Shown here piece by piece: positions 1 to 9,600 of a stretch of DNA of 64,000 bases. The DNA is from Fibrobacter sp. UWB2 (GTDB taxonomy: Bacteria; Fibrobacterota; Fibrobacteria; Fibrobacterales; Fibrobacteraceae), in NCBI RefSeq assembly GCF_002210425.1, contig NZ_MWQK01000001.1:62001-126000 (forward strand). The letters are read 5' to 3'. The translations under genes were made by a program, and so were the position numbers. The notes beneath the pieces were generated by a model that searched no databases, was not told the DNA's origin, and saw nothing but the letters and a program-made list of their open reading frames with translations. Within the stretch, counting starts at the first letter, position 1. The number at the start of each line of letters is the position of its first letter.

Positions 1-2
1 AG

Positions 3-1673
3 GAAAACTTGGCGACCATGATTGATACGACCGCCGAAGCTCTTGGCTTTAGAATGAACATGAAAAAGATTTACCTTCTGGATTACGAAGCCGATGCTGC
101 AGGTCAAAAGCAGGAAGCTGCAAATGACTTCTTGAGCATTTTGAACCAGGGCGCCTTGATGACCATATTCTATGGGCATGGATCCAAGGTGGCTTGGGCT
201 TCCGAAGGTTTGCTGAAGCTTTCGTACCTTCCGAAGTTTACGAACAAGAATCGTTATACTGTGCTGAATTCGTACTCCTGTACGGTTGGCCGTTTTGATG
301 AAGGCGATACGAGATCGATGACCGAAGCTGTTGTGCTCTTGCCGCAGGCGGGCGCAATTGCAGCCGTAGGTGCCGCTCGCGAAACATACGCAAATCCCAA
401 TGAAATCTTTGCGAAGAACTTTGTGAGCCGCGCCTTGCTCAAGAATGGAAACTATCTGGGTGTGGCTTACATGCAGGCTAAGGACAACGTATTCCTGCAT
501 AAGAAATCGGAGCCTACCTATTCGAGCAATGTCTTTAATTCGGAACACTACGTGTTTATGGGCGAACCTGTGGTTCGCATGCCTCTTGCCGATTTGAAAA
601 TATCGCTTGACAGCCCGGTTGATTCAGTGAAGGCTTTGGACAAGATGAAGTTGTCTGGAAAGGTCTCTGGAATGTCGTCGGGGAGTATCGCCTTGACTCT
701 TAGGGAAGGGCGTTATACCAAGCGTCTCGATATGATTTCGACATCGCATTATGCCGATGTCAAGTACGATGGCCCGCTTATTTATTCCGAAATTGTCCCT
801 GTCGTGAACGGCCGCTTTGAAACGGAATTTGTGACTCCGAAAAAACTGAATATCGGGGATTCTCTTGCGGAACTGCGTGCCTGGGCTTATTCGTCAAAGG
901 ATGTTGCTATCGGTCGCTATTTCGAAAAGAATATCAGGATTACCGGCGTGTCGAACTATGCGGATTCGCTGAACGACAAGACCCCGCCGACGATTAAAAT
1001 CCAGTTGTGCAATTCGGGTGAAAAGACTTCGTTTGCCGACAATCAGCTAATCAAGCTCCAGACTCCGGCATGCTTGCAGGTTGTTGTCGAAGATGAAACC
1101 GCCTTGGATTACCGTGAACAGGCTGATGAAGGTATCTCGTTTGAAATGATTGGGCTTGAAAACCCGTATCATCCGGCTCCGTTCCTGGAACAGTCTTCAA
1201 AACGCGCTGTAGCCCGCAAGTCGTTGACAACGGAACTTTATCCGCCGGGAAGCTATATCTTCAGGGTCCGTGCCATGGACGTTCTCGGTAATGTTTCTAT
1301 AAAGACCGTGGTTGTCGATATTACGGAGAACATGCAAGCTGGCCTTGCCGATGTGTTCAACGTGCCAAACCCGATGGGCAAGAAGGGAACGACGTTCTAC
1401 TTCAAGAACCTCTCGTCTGATTTGGACCCCGATGTGAACATCTTCATTTACAACCAGCACGGTAGACTTGTCAAGGTTATCAAGAATGCGGTGTCTGGCG
1501 TAACGCACTGGGATGGCCGCGATAATTTCGGACGCTTGCTTGCTAACGGACTTTATCACTATGTTGTTCGCAGCAAGACGAAGATTTCGAACGATGATAA
1601 CTCTTCGGAAACCAAAACGAAGACTAAAACTCAAACTTGGACTAAAAAACAAAAACTGTTGATTTCGAGGTAA
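3..1673 (+). CDS. porU: Type IX secretion sortase PorU-like, 5' truncated by the window edge
   Basis: The frame is open to the left edge, so this is the C-terminal part (about 556 residues) of a longer protein. It looks like the gingipain-fold (peptidase C25) cysteine protease PorU, which in type IX secretion removes C-terminal sorting signals at the cell surface. The catalytic pair is visible: His in FYGHGS (codon 177-179) and Cys in NSYSCTVGRFD (codon 279-281). Beta-sandwich regions follow. The C-terminus resembles the FlgD-Ig-like end of PorU, with VPNPMGKKG, IYNQHGRLVK and THWDGRDNFGRLLANGLYHY. PorU is typically over 1000 residues, so about half is missing here. The next gene starts 4 bp downstream. 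A different C25 protease secreted as cargo by the same system is the main alternative. Confidence 0.75.
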   Translation, partial: ENLATMIDTTAEALGFRMNMKKIYLLDYEADAAGQKQEAANDFLSILNQGALMTIFYGHGSKVAWASEGLLKLSYLPKFTNKNRYTVLNSYSCTVGRFDEGDTRSMTEAVVLLPQAGAIAAVGAARETYANPNEIFAKNFVSRALLKNGNYLGVAYMQAKDNVFLHKKSEPTYSSNVFNSEHYVFMGEPVVRMPLADLKISLDSPVDSVKALDKMKLSGKVSGMSSGSIALTLREGRYTKRLDMISTSHYADVKYDGPLIYSEIVPVVNGRFETEFVTPKKLNIGDSLAELRAWAYSSKDVAIGRYFEKNIRITGVSNYADSLNDKTPPTIKIQLCNSGEKTSFADNQLIKLQTPACLQVVVEDETALDYREQADEGISFEMIGLENPYHPAPFLEQSSKRAVARKSLTTELYPPGSYIFRVRAMDVLGNVSIKTVVVDITENMQAGLADVFNVPNPMGKKGTTFYFKNLSSDLDPDVNIFIYNQHGRLVKVIKNAVSGVTHWDGRDNFGRLLANGLYHYVVRSKTKISNDDNSSETKTKTKTQTWTKKQKLLISR

Positions 1674-1677
1674 ATAA

Positions 1678-2547
1678 ATGGAATTACGTGAAAAACCGGG
1701 CAAAGTGCAAAAGCTTTTGGAACTTTCCCTCCGCTTTCGCCTGATTTTTGTGTTGTTGATGGTTGGCTTTTCTGTGGCGTTCCTCGCGACAGGCTGGCAA
1801 CAGATGGCATCGCTCCCGCTGGGGGCTTCTGAAGCGCTTGGCATGTGGATTGCAAAGTTCACAAATGTCATGTCGGCATGGAATTCTGCGCAGTACATTT
1901 TTGTAGCCGCGCTTTCTATGGTTGTGCTCTACTTTGTATTTGGCGGTGTGCGCGGCGGCTTTGGTGGCTTGCTTGCTCTTGCGGCGTTTGTGGGCTCGCT
2001 ATTTGCCTTGGGCGGTGACGAGGACATGCTTCTCATGTTCTTTGGCGTGTTTGCAGGCCTTGCCCTTTTGCTTGTGCTCTTTGCCAAGTGGAGTGTCGCC
2101 TGTGCTTTGTTCCCGTTTGCGCTTTCATGGCTCTTGCTCACGGGATTTGTAAGCTGGTTCCCGCTGATGATTGGCAAGGCTTGGCTCATGTGGGCGGTAC
2201 TTAGCGCTATTGCGTTCTCGGGCGTTGTTGCTAGCGCTTTGGTGGCAGGCAAGGAACTCGGTGAAGGAACGCCCTCTGCTGGCGCTCTCGTGAAAGCGGG
2301 CAAGAGAATGCTTGCTCCGGTCATGATTGCTTCGCTCTTGGCTCTCTCGGCACTTGTCATCGACATGAGTGTCGTTGTGGACTGGAAGAGGATTGGCTGT
2401 GCCGCACTTCTTTGGCTCTCGTTTAACGTGTGGTTCTTCGGTTTCACTTTCGGAACGATGTCCTTTGCTCCGTGGGAACGCATCCGCTCCGGCTCCCGCC
2501 GCGTCAAGATGAGTGACAAGAAAAAGAAATCCACAAAGAAAAAGTAA
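1678..2547 (+). CDS. Polytopic inner-membrane protein of unknown function
   Basis: This 289-residue protein has about seven or eight hydrophobic segments (for example near residues 22-42, 78-90, 95-110, 118-135, 140-160, 170-190, 218-235 and 240-260). It ends in a strongly basic Lys-rich tail (KKKKSTKKK) that should face the cytoplasm. A GAGG ribosome site sits 7 nt before the ATG. It starts 4 bp after porU, so the two are probably cotranscribed, and two hairpins follow. I recognise no family. A role near type IX secretion is only suggested by position. Confidence 0.7.
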   Translation: MELREKPGKVQKLLELSLRFRLIFVLLMVGFSVAFLATGWQQMASLPLGASEALGMWIAKFTNVMSAWNSAQYIFVAALSMVVLYFVFGGVRGGFGGLLALAAFVGSLFALGGDEDMLLMFFGVFAGLALLLVLFAKWSVACALFPFALSWLLLTGFVSWFPLMIGKAWLMWAVLSAIAFSGVVASALVAGKELGEGTPSAGALVKAGKRMLAPVMIASLLALSALVIDMSVVVDWKRIGCAALLWLSFNVWFFGFTFGTMSFAPWERIRSGSRRVKMSDKKKKSTKKK

Positions 2548-2552
2548 TAACC

Positions 2553-2586
2553 AAAAAGCGCCTCGGGCTATTTGCTCGGGGCGCTT
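2553..2586 (+). terminator. Hairpin after the membrane-protein gene
   Basis: A 13-bp stem with two G-U pairs (arms 2556-2568 and 2574-2586, loop TATTT) begins 9 bp after the stop codon. An A run precedes it, but the downstream flank is poor in T. It is therefore a weaker intrinsic terminator than the next hairpin. Confidence 0.55.
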
Positions 2587-2644
2587 GTTGTTGGAGTGTG
2601 GATGTTTTATTCTTTCTATTTATAAGTTAGATTGTTTTAACGAC

Positions 2645-2671
2645 AAAAGCCCTACGAAAGTAGGGCTTTTT
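2645..2671. terminator. Bidirectional intrinsic terminator
   Basis: A perfect hairpin, AAAAGCCCTAC-GAAA-GTAGGGCTTTTT, has an A run on the left and a T run on the right. It lies between convergent genes (ending at 2547 on plus and 2727 on minus) and can stop transcription in both directions. Confidence 0.9.
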
Positions 2672-2726
2672 ATGGATAAAAAATCCATGTTGAGAAATAG
2701 CGTTGAGAATTTCCGTGCGTGTTGGA

Positions 2727-3608
2727 CTATGCCACGTTCATGCTCTGTTCGCGGATGCACTCGATCTCGTTCTTGAGCTCGATGGCAAGTGCTGCGATTT
2801 CTGCATTCTGGCACTTGGTGCCAAGCGTGTTCGCTTCGCGGCCCATTTCCTGGAGGATGAACCCGAGGTTCTTGCCCTGGGCACCACCCTTGGCGAGCGC
2901 GTCGAGGAACAACTTGTTGTGGCTGCGGAAACGCGTGATTTCTTCGTGGATGTCGAGCTTGTCGGCCATGATGCAGGCTTCTTGCAACAGGCGGACATCG
3001 TCGATTTCGGAATCCTTCATGAGCGTATTGATGCGTTCGCGGAACTTGATCTTCCACGTTTCAATGCGTTGCGGATCGAGAACTTCGACCTTGTCGATGA
3101 CTTCGTTCAGGTGTATCACGCGGCGGGTAAGGTCTACGGCGAGGTTCGCGCCTTCCTTTTCGCGCATGGCGATGACGCCGTCCAAAGCCTTGTCGAGTTC
3201 AGCCTTCAAGTGCTTTTCCCAGACTTCGTTGTCGCCGTTGCCGTCCGTGAACTGCAAAACTTCAGGGATGGCAAGCACGTGTTCGAGCTTGATGTCGCCT
3301 GCAATGCCGTACTTTTTCTGCATCGCCTTCGTGATTTCTACGAACTTTTCCACGGCTGCTTCGTTGTAGCAAACAGGGATGTTCCCGGCGTTGCCAGCGC
3401 CAAGCGTAATCGAAAAGTTCACGGAACCGCGGACGAGCTTGTCCTTGATTTGTGCCTTGAAATCGTTTTCGAGGTAGGCGAAGTTCTTCGGAATCTTGCT
3501 CGAAATTTCGAGGAAACGGCTGTTCACGCTACGCACTTCGATAACGCACGTGATTCCTTGCAATGTGGATTCGCTCTTGCCGAATCCGGTCATGGAGATA
3601 ATAGACAT
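2727..3608 (-). CDS. yicC: YicC/YloC-family endoribonuclease
   Basis: This 293-residue protein matches the YicC/YloC family, a stress-related family now regarded as endoribonucleases. It has the family N-terminus MSIISMTGFGKSES and the family C-terminal signature GREANTLGTKCQNAEIAALA followed by a Lys/Glu-rich helix. Full length matches the usual size of about 290. It starts 1 bp downstream of the metX-metW fusion stop, so both are in one minus-strand transcript. The bidirectional terminator at 2645-2671 closes the unit. No link between methionine synthesis and RNA decay follows from the sequence alone. Confidence 0.9.
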   Translation of the reverse strand: MSIISMTGFGKSESTLQGITCVIEVRSVNSRFLEISSKIPKNFAYLENDFKAQIKDKLVRGSVNFSITLGAGNAGNIPVCYNEAAVEKFVEITKAMQKKYGIAGDIKLEHVLAIPEVLQFTDGNGDNEVWEKHLKAELDKALDGVIAMREKEGANLAVDLTRRVIHLNEVIDKVEVLDPQRIETWKIKFRERINTLMKDSEIDDVRLLQEACIMADKLDIHEEITRFRSHNKLFLDALAKGGAQGKNLGFILQEMGREANTLGTKCQNAEIAALAIELKNEIECIREQSMNVA

Positions 3609-3609
3609 T

Positions 3610-5412
3610 CTAAACCTTTTTCGAAATTGTCGCGATCACGTGTTCGGCGCCAAAGTTCGCGAGCCCAATGGCGGTCAGGAACTTGCTTATCTTGTGTTCA
3701 TTCTGGAAGTGCAAGTTTTCAATCTTGAAACCTTCCTTGTTGCACAACGTATAGAAGTCCTTGAGCGTAAGCACGCGGATGTTTGGCGTGTCGTACCATT
3801 CGTAGGGGAGTTCCTTCGAAATCGGCATACGGCCGTGGAGCATCAGGCTTCCGCGGGCAGACCAGTGGCCGAAATTCGGGAACGTCACGATGACCTGCTT
3901 GGCTACGCGCAAAAGCTCGTTCAAAAGGGCGACCGGGTCGCGAATTTCCTGAATCGTGCGGTTGATAATCGCATAGTCGAAACTGCCATCCTTGAGGTCG
4001 GCAATGCCGCTTTCGTCCAAGTCGCGCTGGATGACCGGCACGTCTTTTTCGAGGCAGCCCAAGATGCCCTTGATGTTCTTTTCGATGCCAAAGCCAGTGA
4101 CCTGCTTTGTCTTTCTCAAGTTGTCGATGAGGTCACCTTCGCCGCAACCGAGGTCGAGCACATGGCTCCCTTTCTTCACGAGCTTGCTGATGCGCTGGAA
4201 ATCGTTTTGGTCGTGGAATACGGGCACTGCCTGCGTTCCGTTCTGCGGGATAATCTTTGAATCGAGGAAACGGCCTACAGCCTTGCCGAGTTCGCCCACT
4301 TCAATCAAGAATCCGTCATGGCCAAATTGCGTGTCGAGTTCGAGGCTCGTCACGGTCTTGCCGGTGTTGAGGAGCGCGCTTGTAATGCGGCGGCTTTCGT
4401 GCGGCGGGAAAAGCCAGTCGGTCGAAAGGTTCACGTTCAGGACTTCAGCCTTGATGCCCTTGAATGCGTTTTCGATGCTGCCGTATTCCGTTTCGAGGTC
4501 GAATGCGTCGGTTGCATGTGCGATGTGCAAGTAGCTGTTCGCATCAAAGCGGTCGACGAACTTCGTTCCCTGATAACGTAAGTAGCTTTCAATCGGGAGG
4601 TTCAAGTCGTACGGCGTCGAATAAGTGACGGCGTGGCTTCTGTTTTCCTGGTCTTGGGCACGCTTGAACTTCTTCTCCATGCCAACGGCAGAGAGGTACG
4701 TGATGTGCGCGAGCTTGCGGGCGTTTGCAAGGCCGATGTCCGGTCTTGTCTTACCTTCTTCGTAGTAGTCGCCACCGTGGAAGTTTGGGTCTTGCGTGAT
4801 GACATCGCGGGCCACCACTTCAAAGCCTAGCGCCTGACTCGAGAATCTGGGAGAGCTTGCAATCACGATGATGCGCTTCACCTGTTCCGGGTAGTAAATT
4901 GCCCATTTCATCGCCTGGAATCCACCCATGGATCCGCCGATGACGCTGTAGAATTCCTTGATGCCAAGACCGTCTGCAAGTTCCTTCTGGGCGTGAACCA
5001 TGTCGCCTATCGTAATGGTAGGGAAGGTGCTGCCGTAGGGCTTGCCCGTGCGCGGGTTGATTGTTGCCGGGCCGGTAGAGCCCTTGCATCCGCCAAGGAT
5101 GTTGCTGCAAACTACAAAGAATCGGTCTGTATCGATAGCCTTGCCTGGTCCGATGAGTTCGTCCCACCAGCCGGGCTTCTTGTCATTTTCGGTGTACCAG
5201 CCGGCGGCGTGCGCATCGGCGGTCAACGGCGAACAAACCCACACGGCGTTATCGCCGGCGGCGTTCAATGTGCCGTACGTTTCGTAACGGATGGTCAGGG
5301 CCGGGAGCGTCTTGCCGCTTTCCAGCAAAAAGCCCTGTTCACCATAATCCTTGTTGAAATCCTTGGGGATTACGGGACCAAACGATTTATGCAAATATTC
5401 ACTCATATGCAT
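3610..5412 (-). CDS. metX: Homoserine O-acyltransferase MetX fused to MetW
   Basis: This is a 600-residue two-domain protein. Residues 1-385 are an alpha/beta-hydrolase MetX: the nucleophile Ser161 lies in GGSMGG, Asp332 in STDWLFPPHESR and His365 in QFGHDGF. MetX activates homoserine by O-acetylation (some relatives use succinyl-CoA) for methionine synthesis. Residues 400-600 are a MetW-type class I methyltransferase fold with SAM motif VLDLGCGEGD (418-427). MetW is normally a separate protein encoded next to metX and needed for its activity. No stop or frameshift separates the halves. No clear ribosome site precedes the start, and Met3 (5406) is an equally possible start. yicC follows after 1 bp. 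The upstream 420 bp show no riboswitch I could recognise. Confidence 0.92.
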   Translation of the reverse strand: MHMSEYLHKSFGPVIPKDFNKDYGEQGFLLESGKTLPALTIRYETYGTLNAAGDNAVWVCSPLTADAHAAGWYTENDKKPGWWDELIGPGKAIDTDRFFVVCSNILGGCKGSTGPATINPRTGKPYGSTFPTITIGDMVHAQKELADGLGIKEFYSVIGGSMGGFQAMKWAIYYPEQVKRIIVIASSPRFSSQALGFEVVARDVITQDPNFHGGDYYEEGKTRPDIGLANARKLAHITYLSAVGMEKKFKRAQDQENRSHAVTYSTPYDLNLPIESYLRYQGTKFVDRFDANSYLHIAHATDAFDLETEYGSIENAFKGIKAEVLNVNLSTDWLFPPHESRRITSALLNTGKTVTSLELDTQFGHDGFLIEVGELGKAVGRFLDSKIIPQNGTQAVPVFHDQNDFQRISKLVKKGSHVLDLGCGEGDLIDNLRKTKQVTGFGIEKNIKGILGCLEKDVPVIQRDLDESGIADLKDGSFDYAIINRTIQEIRDPVALLNELLRVAKQVIVTFPNFGHWSARGSLMLHGRMPISKELPYEWYDTPNIRVLTLKDFYTLCNKEGFKIENLHFQNEHKISKFLTAIGLANFGAEHVIATISKKV

Positions 5413-5523
5413 AAAAAATAGTAAAATGTTTGGTTCTTGGTCGTTCGTCTCGACCCATTAGTTAAATGTCTTTCGATGATAGCTTTGCGACAATAACATT
5501 TATCTATTGTTACTTATACCATT

Positions 5524-5561
5524 GACTAATGACCAATTACTATTGACCATGGACTAATGAC
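5524..5561. repeat. Degenerate GACTAATGAC direct repeat
   Basis: Two copies of GACTAATGAC (5524-5533 and 5552-5561) sit 28 bp apart, with related ATTGACCA fragments between them and a reverse-oriented CCATTAGT at 5456-5463. Simple degenerate arrays of this kind are noncoding. Their role is unknown. Confidence 0.6.
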
Positions 5562-5774
5562 GAACAACTCCTTTGTAAATTCTTTTCGTGCGATTCTAGT
5601 CACGATTTTCACGCCCTCATTTTTGTAACTTGTTGATTTGTATATAGTTACGGATCCTGATTGGCGAAAAATGGTCAAAAATTCGGATTTTACAATTGAT
5701 TTTGTCGGATACAGATGAGACGATTGTGTATGCTTTTTTGATGTTTTTCTTCAATCAAAGTAAGTTTTCGTTAT

Positions 5775-5781
5775 TATATTT
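5775..5781 (+). promoter_or_regulatory. Candidate -7/-10 element TATATTT
   Basis: TATATTT lies 52 bp before the ATG of the DsbA-like lipoprotein gene. The same 7-mer precedes at least seven other genes in the window. The leader would be about 45-50 nt and contains a ribosome site (AAAGGA). Confidence 0.45.
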
Positions 5782-5833
5782 CTCACACATCGTGGGCTGA
5801 TTGTGCCCTCAAGCTTTAACTTAAAGGACTAAA

Positions 5834-6568
5834 ATGAAACGTCTCTCTCTCTTTGCTATGGCTCTCGTAGTCTCCGGCCTCGTTGCTTGCAACCAAGCTT
5901 CCGCTGGCGGTTCGTTCAACCAGCAGGCTCGCCTCGACTCCCTTGAAAAGGATTTCAAGCAGGTCAAGGAAGAATTTGAAATCTTCAAGTACGCTCTCGA
6001 AAAGCGCGGCATCTCGCTCGAACAGGCACGTGCAGAAATGGAAGCCGACAACAAGGTTTGGGACATCCCGGACGAAGACAGCCCAGTCTTTGGCAACACC
6101 AAGAGCCCGAAGCTCACGATTGTCGAATTCACCGAATTCCAGTGCCCGTACTGCTCTCGCATCGCTCCGGCTATGCAGGAACTCAACAAGAAGTACCCGA
6201 ACGAAATCAAGTTCGTCTACAAGCACTTCCCGCTCAGCTTCCACTCCAATGCTAAGGCCGCTGCCGCTTCTTCTATCGCTGCTCAGAAGCAGGGCAAGTT
6301 CTGGGAATACCGCTATGCTCTCGCACCGCACTCCCGCGAACTCTCCGATTCCGTCTACCTCGCTGTAGCTAAGGAAGTCGGCCTCAACATCGAACAGTTC
6401 AAGAAGGACATGGTTCTCGATTCTGCTATGAACGCTCGCATCGACAAGGACTTCCAGTTGGGCGTCAAGGTCGGCGTTCAGGGTACTCCGAACTTCTACA
6501 TCAACGGCAAGCGTCAGGACCGCTTCAGCCCGGATCTCGTCGAAAAGATGTTGAAGGAAGCCAAGTAA
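5834..6568 (+). CDS. DsbA-like thioredoxin-fold lipoprotein
   Basis: This is a 244-residue exported lipoprotein. The signal peptide ends in LVAC (lipobox, Cys19 predicted to be lipidated). A charged coiled-coil-like helix follows (about residues 34-75). A DsbA/Thioredoxin_4 domain from about residue 88 carries the redox motif CPYC in EFQCPYCSRIAP and the cis-proline loop VQGTPNFYING. It probably catalyses disulfide formation or isomerisation in the periplasm, anchored to a membrane. The partner that reoxidises it is not in the window. An AAAGGA ribosome site precedes the ATG and a strong terminator follows. A suitable client would be the Cys-rich lipoprotein at 12903-14948, but that is inference. 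Codon use is strongly biased, as in highly expressed genes. Confidence 0.9.
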   Translation: MKRLSLFAMALVVSGLVACNQASAGGSFNQQARLDSLEKDFKQVKEEFEIFKYALEKRGISLEQARAEMEADNKVWDIPDEDSPVFGNTKSPKLTIVEFTEFQCPYCSRIAPAMQELNKKYPNEIKFVYKHFPLSFHSNAKAAAASSIAAQKQGKFWEYRYALAPHSRELSDSVYLAVAKEVGLNIEQFKKDMVLDSAMNARIDKDFQLGVKVGVQGTPNFYINGKRQDRFSPDLVEKMLKEAK

Positions 6569-6580
6569 TTACGTTTTCAG

Positions 6581-6616
6581 GCGTGCACGTTAAATCGATT
6601 GACGTGTGCGCTTTTT
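6581..6616 (+). terminator. Intrinsic terminator after the DsbA-like gene
   Basis: A stem of about 13 bp with G-U pairs (arms 6581-6593 and 6599-6611) is followed by T5. It isolates the lipoprotein gene from the cellulase gene. Confidence 0.85.
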
Positions 6617-6666
6617 AATTTCCAAGTTTGTAATTTAAAATCAAAAACAACAAAAGGATGCACATT

Positions 6667-9600
6667 ATGATTAAGCAATCATTGAAAGTTGCCTCGCTCG
6701 CCGTCCTCGGCTTGAGCGTTACAGCTGCAATGGCTCAGCCGAAACGTCCGCATCTGGCTGTGTACAAGTTCTTCGATGAACAGTACCGTCCGGGTGGATA
6801 CGATTACTCTTACGGCGGCACGAGCAAGGGTGTCACCATCACCAAGTCTGGTGGTTACAAGTCCAAGGCTGCCTTGAACATCAAGTTGGACCCGAAGGAA
6901 TACTCCGGTGCTTCCATCTGCCTTTACAACGAATTCTTCGACTTGAACAAGTACATGCTCGACTCCAAGGTCGAATTCATGATCAAGGGCAAGCATGGTG
7001 GCGAAGCCGTTAAGGTCGGCCTCCTCGACGAAGAAGTCTCTGACGGCAAGAAGACTCAGGTCGTGCTCCCGATGAACAAGTACATCGAAGGCGGCGCTGT
7101 GACGACGGATTGGAAGAAGGTTTCCATTCCTCTCGTGGACTTCCCGGACCGTGGTCTCTACTGGGACAACACCCGCAAGTCCGAATTCCCGTCTCGTATC
7201 GACTGGGACAAGATTGCTGAAATCCGCTTCTCCATTGACAAGAGCGCTGCAAGCGAATTCGAAGTCTGGGTAGATAACATCGAAATCGTGAAGGGCAACA
7301 AGAAGGCAGCCCCGAAGAAGCAGATGGTCTACTGGGATGAAAACAACGACATCATCGACGGTCCGAAGAATCCGGAAAAGCTCGATGGCAAGGCCAAGAC
7401 GCTCGCTACGTTCTATGACAACCAGGTCAAGGGCTTCTCTTACAGCTACGGTGGTCTCACCGCTCAGCGTGAAGCTCAGTCCAAGACTCCGGGCAACAAG
7501 AACGTGCTCGCCATGTACATCGATAACAACGACTGGTCTGGCGTGACCTACTCTCTCGGTGAAGGCAAGTTCATTGACCTCTCCAAGGTTCGCGACAAGG
7601 GCGGTCTCTACTTCTGGATCAAGGGTAAGCTCGGCGGCGAAAAGCTTTACGTCGGTATCCTCGACAACCAGGGCAACGACATCAAGAGCCAGACCAAGGT
7701 CGGCCTCAACGACTGGATCAAGGTCTCCAAGGATTGGCAGCTCGCCAAGATTCCTCTCAAGCGCTTCACCGACAAGGGTAAGGCTTGGGACGCTAACAAG
7801 TCCGCTGAAGTCGCTAAGGACATCAAGTGGGACAAGATTCAGGAAATCCGCTTCTCTGTTGGCAAGGGCGAAAACGCAGGCGAACCGGGCAAGCCGGCTC
7901 CTGTGACGGTCTTCGTGGACCAGATCACCTTCACGTCCAACATCGACTGGGTGGACCCGGATCTCAAGTGGGATTCCTTCAAGTCCAACGCTCCGGACTA
8001 CGTGATCTCCGACTTCGAAGGCAAGTTTGCCAAGGACAAGTGGGAACCGTCCACCGGTCCGAAGTCTCAGCTCAAGTTCAAGGTTGAAAACTGCGCCGAA
8101 TTCAAGAGCAACTGCTTGAATATCGAACACTACCTCCTTGCTGACTGGGTTGACGTCGTGCTCGACATGCAGAAGAATGGCCGTCCGGCTGCTGACCGTG
8201 ACTGGACCAAGCACTGGGGCCTCATGTTCGACGTGTACTCCGAGAAGGCTTGGCAGTCCATCACCGTTCAGGTTCAGGATGCTGGCAACGAAATCTTCGT
8301 TTCCAACGTCGGTGCTCCGAAGGGCAAAACCACAATCCTCGTTCCGTTCCGTACGTTCGGCAAGTTCCCGTACTATCAACCGCCTAACGCTGTTGAAAAC
8401 GGTCTCTTCGACCTCAAGGGTGTAACTGCTCTCGACTTCAAGCCGAGTGGTGAAGGTACTGCAGGTGGCTTCAAGGTTGACAACATTCGTTTGACCAACC
8501 AGCGCGAAGTCAAGGCTAAGGAACGTCCGGCTGTCATCAAGGTCTTGGTGAAGGGCGAAAAGGATGTCCTCAACCCGAATATCTCTGGTGGCTTGTTCGG
8601 TATCAACGCCGCTCTCTGGGACGGCGACATGCTCGACAACAAGAACTTCAAGGTTCAGACTCGCGAATTTGCAAAGCGCATCAACCACGGCATTATCCGT
8701 TATCCGGGTGGTCTCCGTGCTGATGACGACCACTGGAAGGAAATCCTCGACAACCACGACTGGATGGTCGATACCGACGAATTCCTCGAATGGTTGAAGA
8801 AGACTGGCTCTAACGCCATGTTCACTGTGAACTTCGGTTCTGGCACGGAACAGGAAGCCGCTGCTTGGGTCAAGCACACGAACATCGACAAGAAGGCCGG
8901 CATCCTCTACTGGGAAATCGGTAACGAAATCTACGGTAACTGGCATCCGTATTACGAAAAGTATGGTAAGGACGGCGGTACCATCTATGGTAAGCGCGCT
9001 CGTAAGTTCATCGAAGCCATGAAGAAAGTTGACCCGACCATCAAGGTGGCTGTGCTCGGCGTTCTCGAAGGCGACTGGAACGAAAAGGTCCTTGCTGAAA
9101 CGGGTGACATCGCTGACGGTCTTATCGTCCACCACTACCCGCAGCACTACGGTGAAGAAAACGACTTCGCTATGCTCTCTGCTCCGCAGACCCTCACTGC
9201 AATCTACGAACGTTTGCACAAGGTCGTCGACAAGTGGACTGCAAAGTTCAACAAGAGCAAGAAGATCGAACTCTGGCTCACCGAATGGAACTCTGTTGAC
9301 TTCAACCCGGGTCCACAGACCTTGTCTGTCGAAAACGGCTTGTTCGTCGCTGACTACCTCGGTATGCTCGCTACTGAAAACGTCGACAACGCTCAGTACT
9401 GGGATATCCACAACGACATCACTCCGGAAGGCGGTGACTACGGTTACTTGACCCGTTCTGGTGAAGAATGCATGAACTGCCCGCGCCCGAGCTACTGGGC
9501 ATTCCAGATGGCTTCCGACGCTCTCCGTGGCAAGCTCATGAAGACCACCATCAAGGGTGACGAAGACGCTCTCCTGACCGCTTACTGGACTGTAAACGGC

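Larger units (their letters stand above)
5413..5833. other. Intergenic region between divergent genes
   Basis: This AT-rich region of about 420 bp lies between metX-metW (minus) and the DsbA-like gene (plus) and should hold both promoters. It contains the short GACTAATGAC repeats at 5524-5561, a small inverted repeat (ACAATA...TATTGT near 5490-5510) and a TATATTT element at 5775-5781. I see no coding frame with support and no riboswitch. Confidence 0.6.

Noticed and set aside
5413-5833. SAM riboswitch upstream of metX-metW
   Set aside because: No SAM-I, SAM-II or other known aptamer motif or terminator hairpin could be recognised.
6679-9411. Very long antisense open frame opposite cel51A
   Set aside because: It arises from the strong codon bias of the cellulase on the other strand; protein has no domain pattern and no ribosome site.
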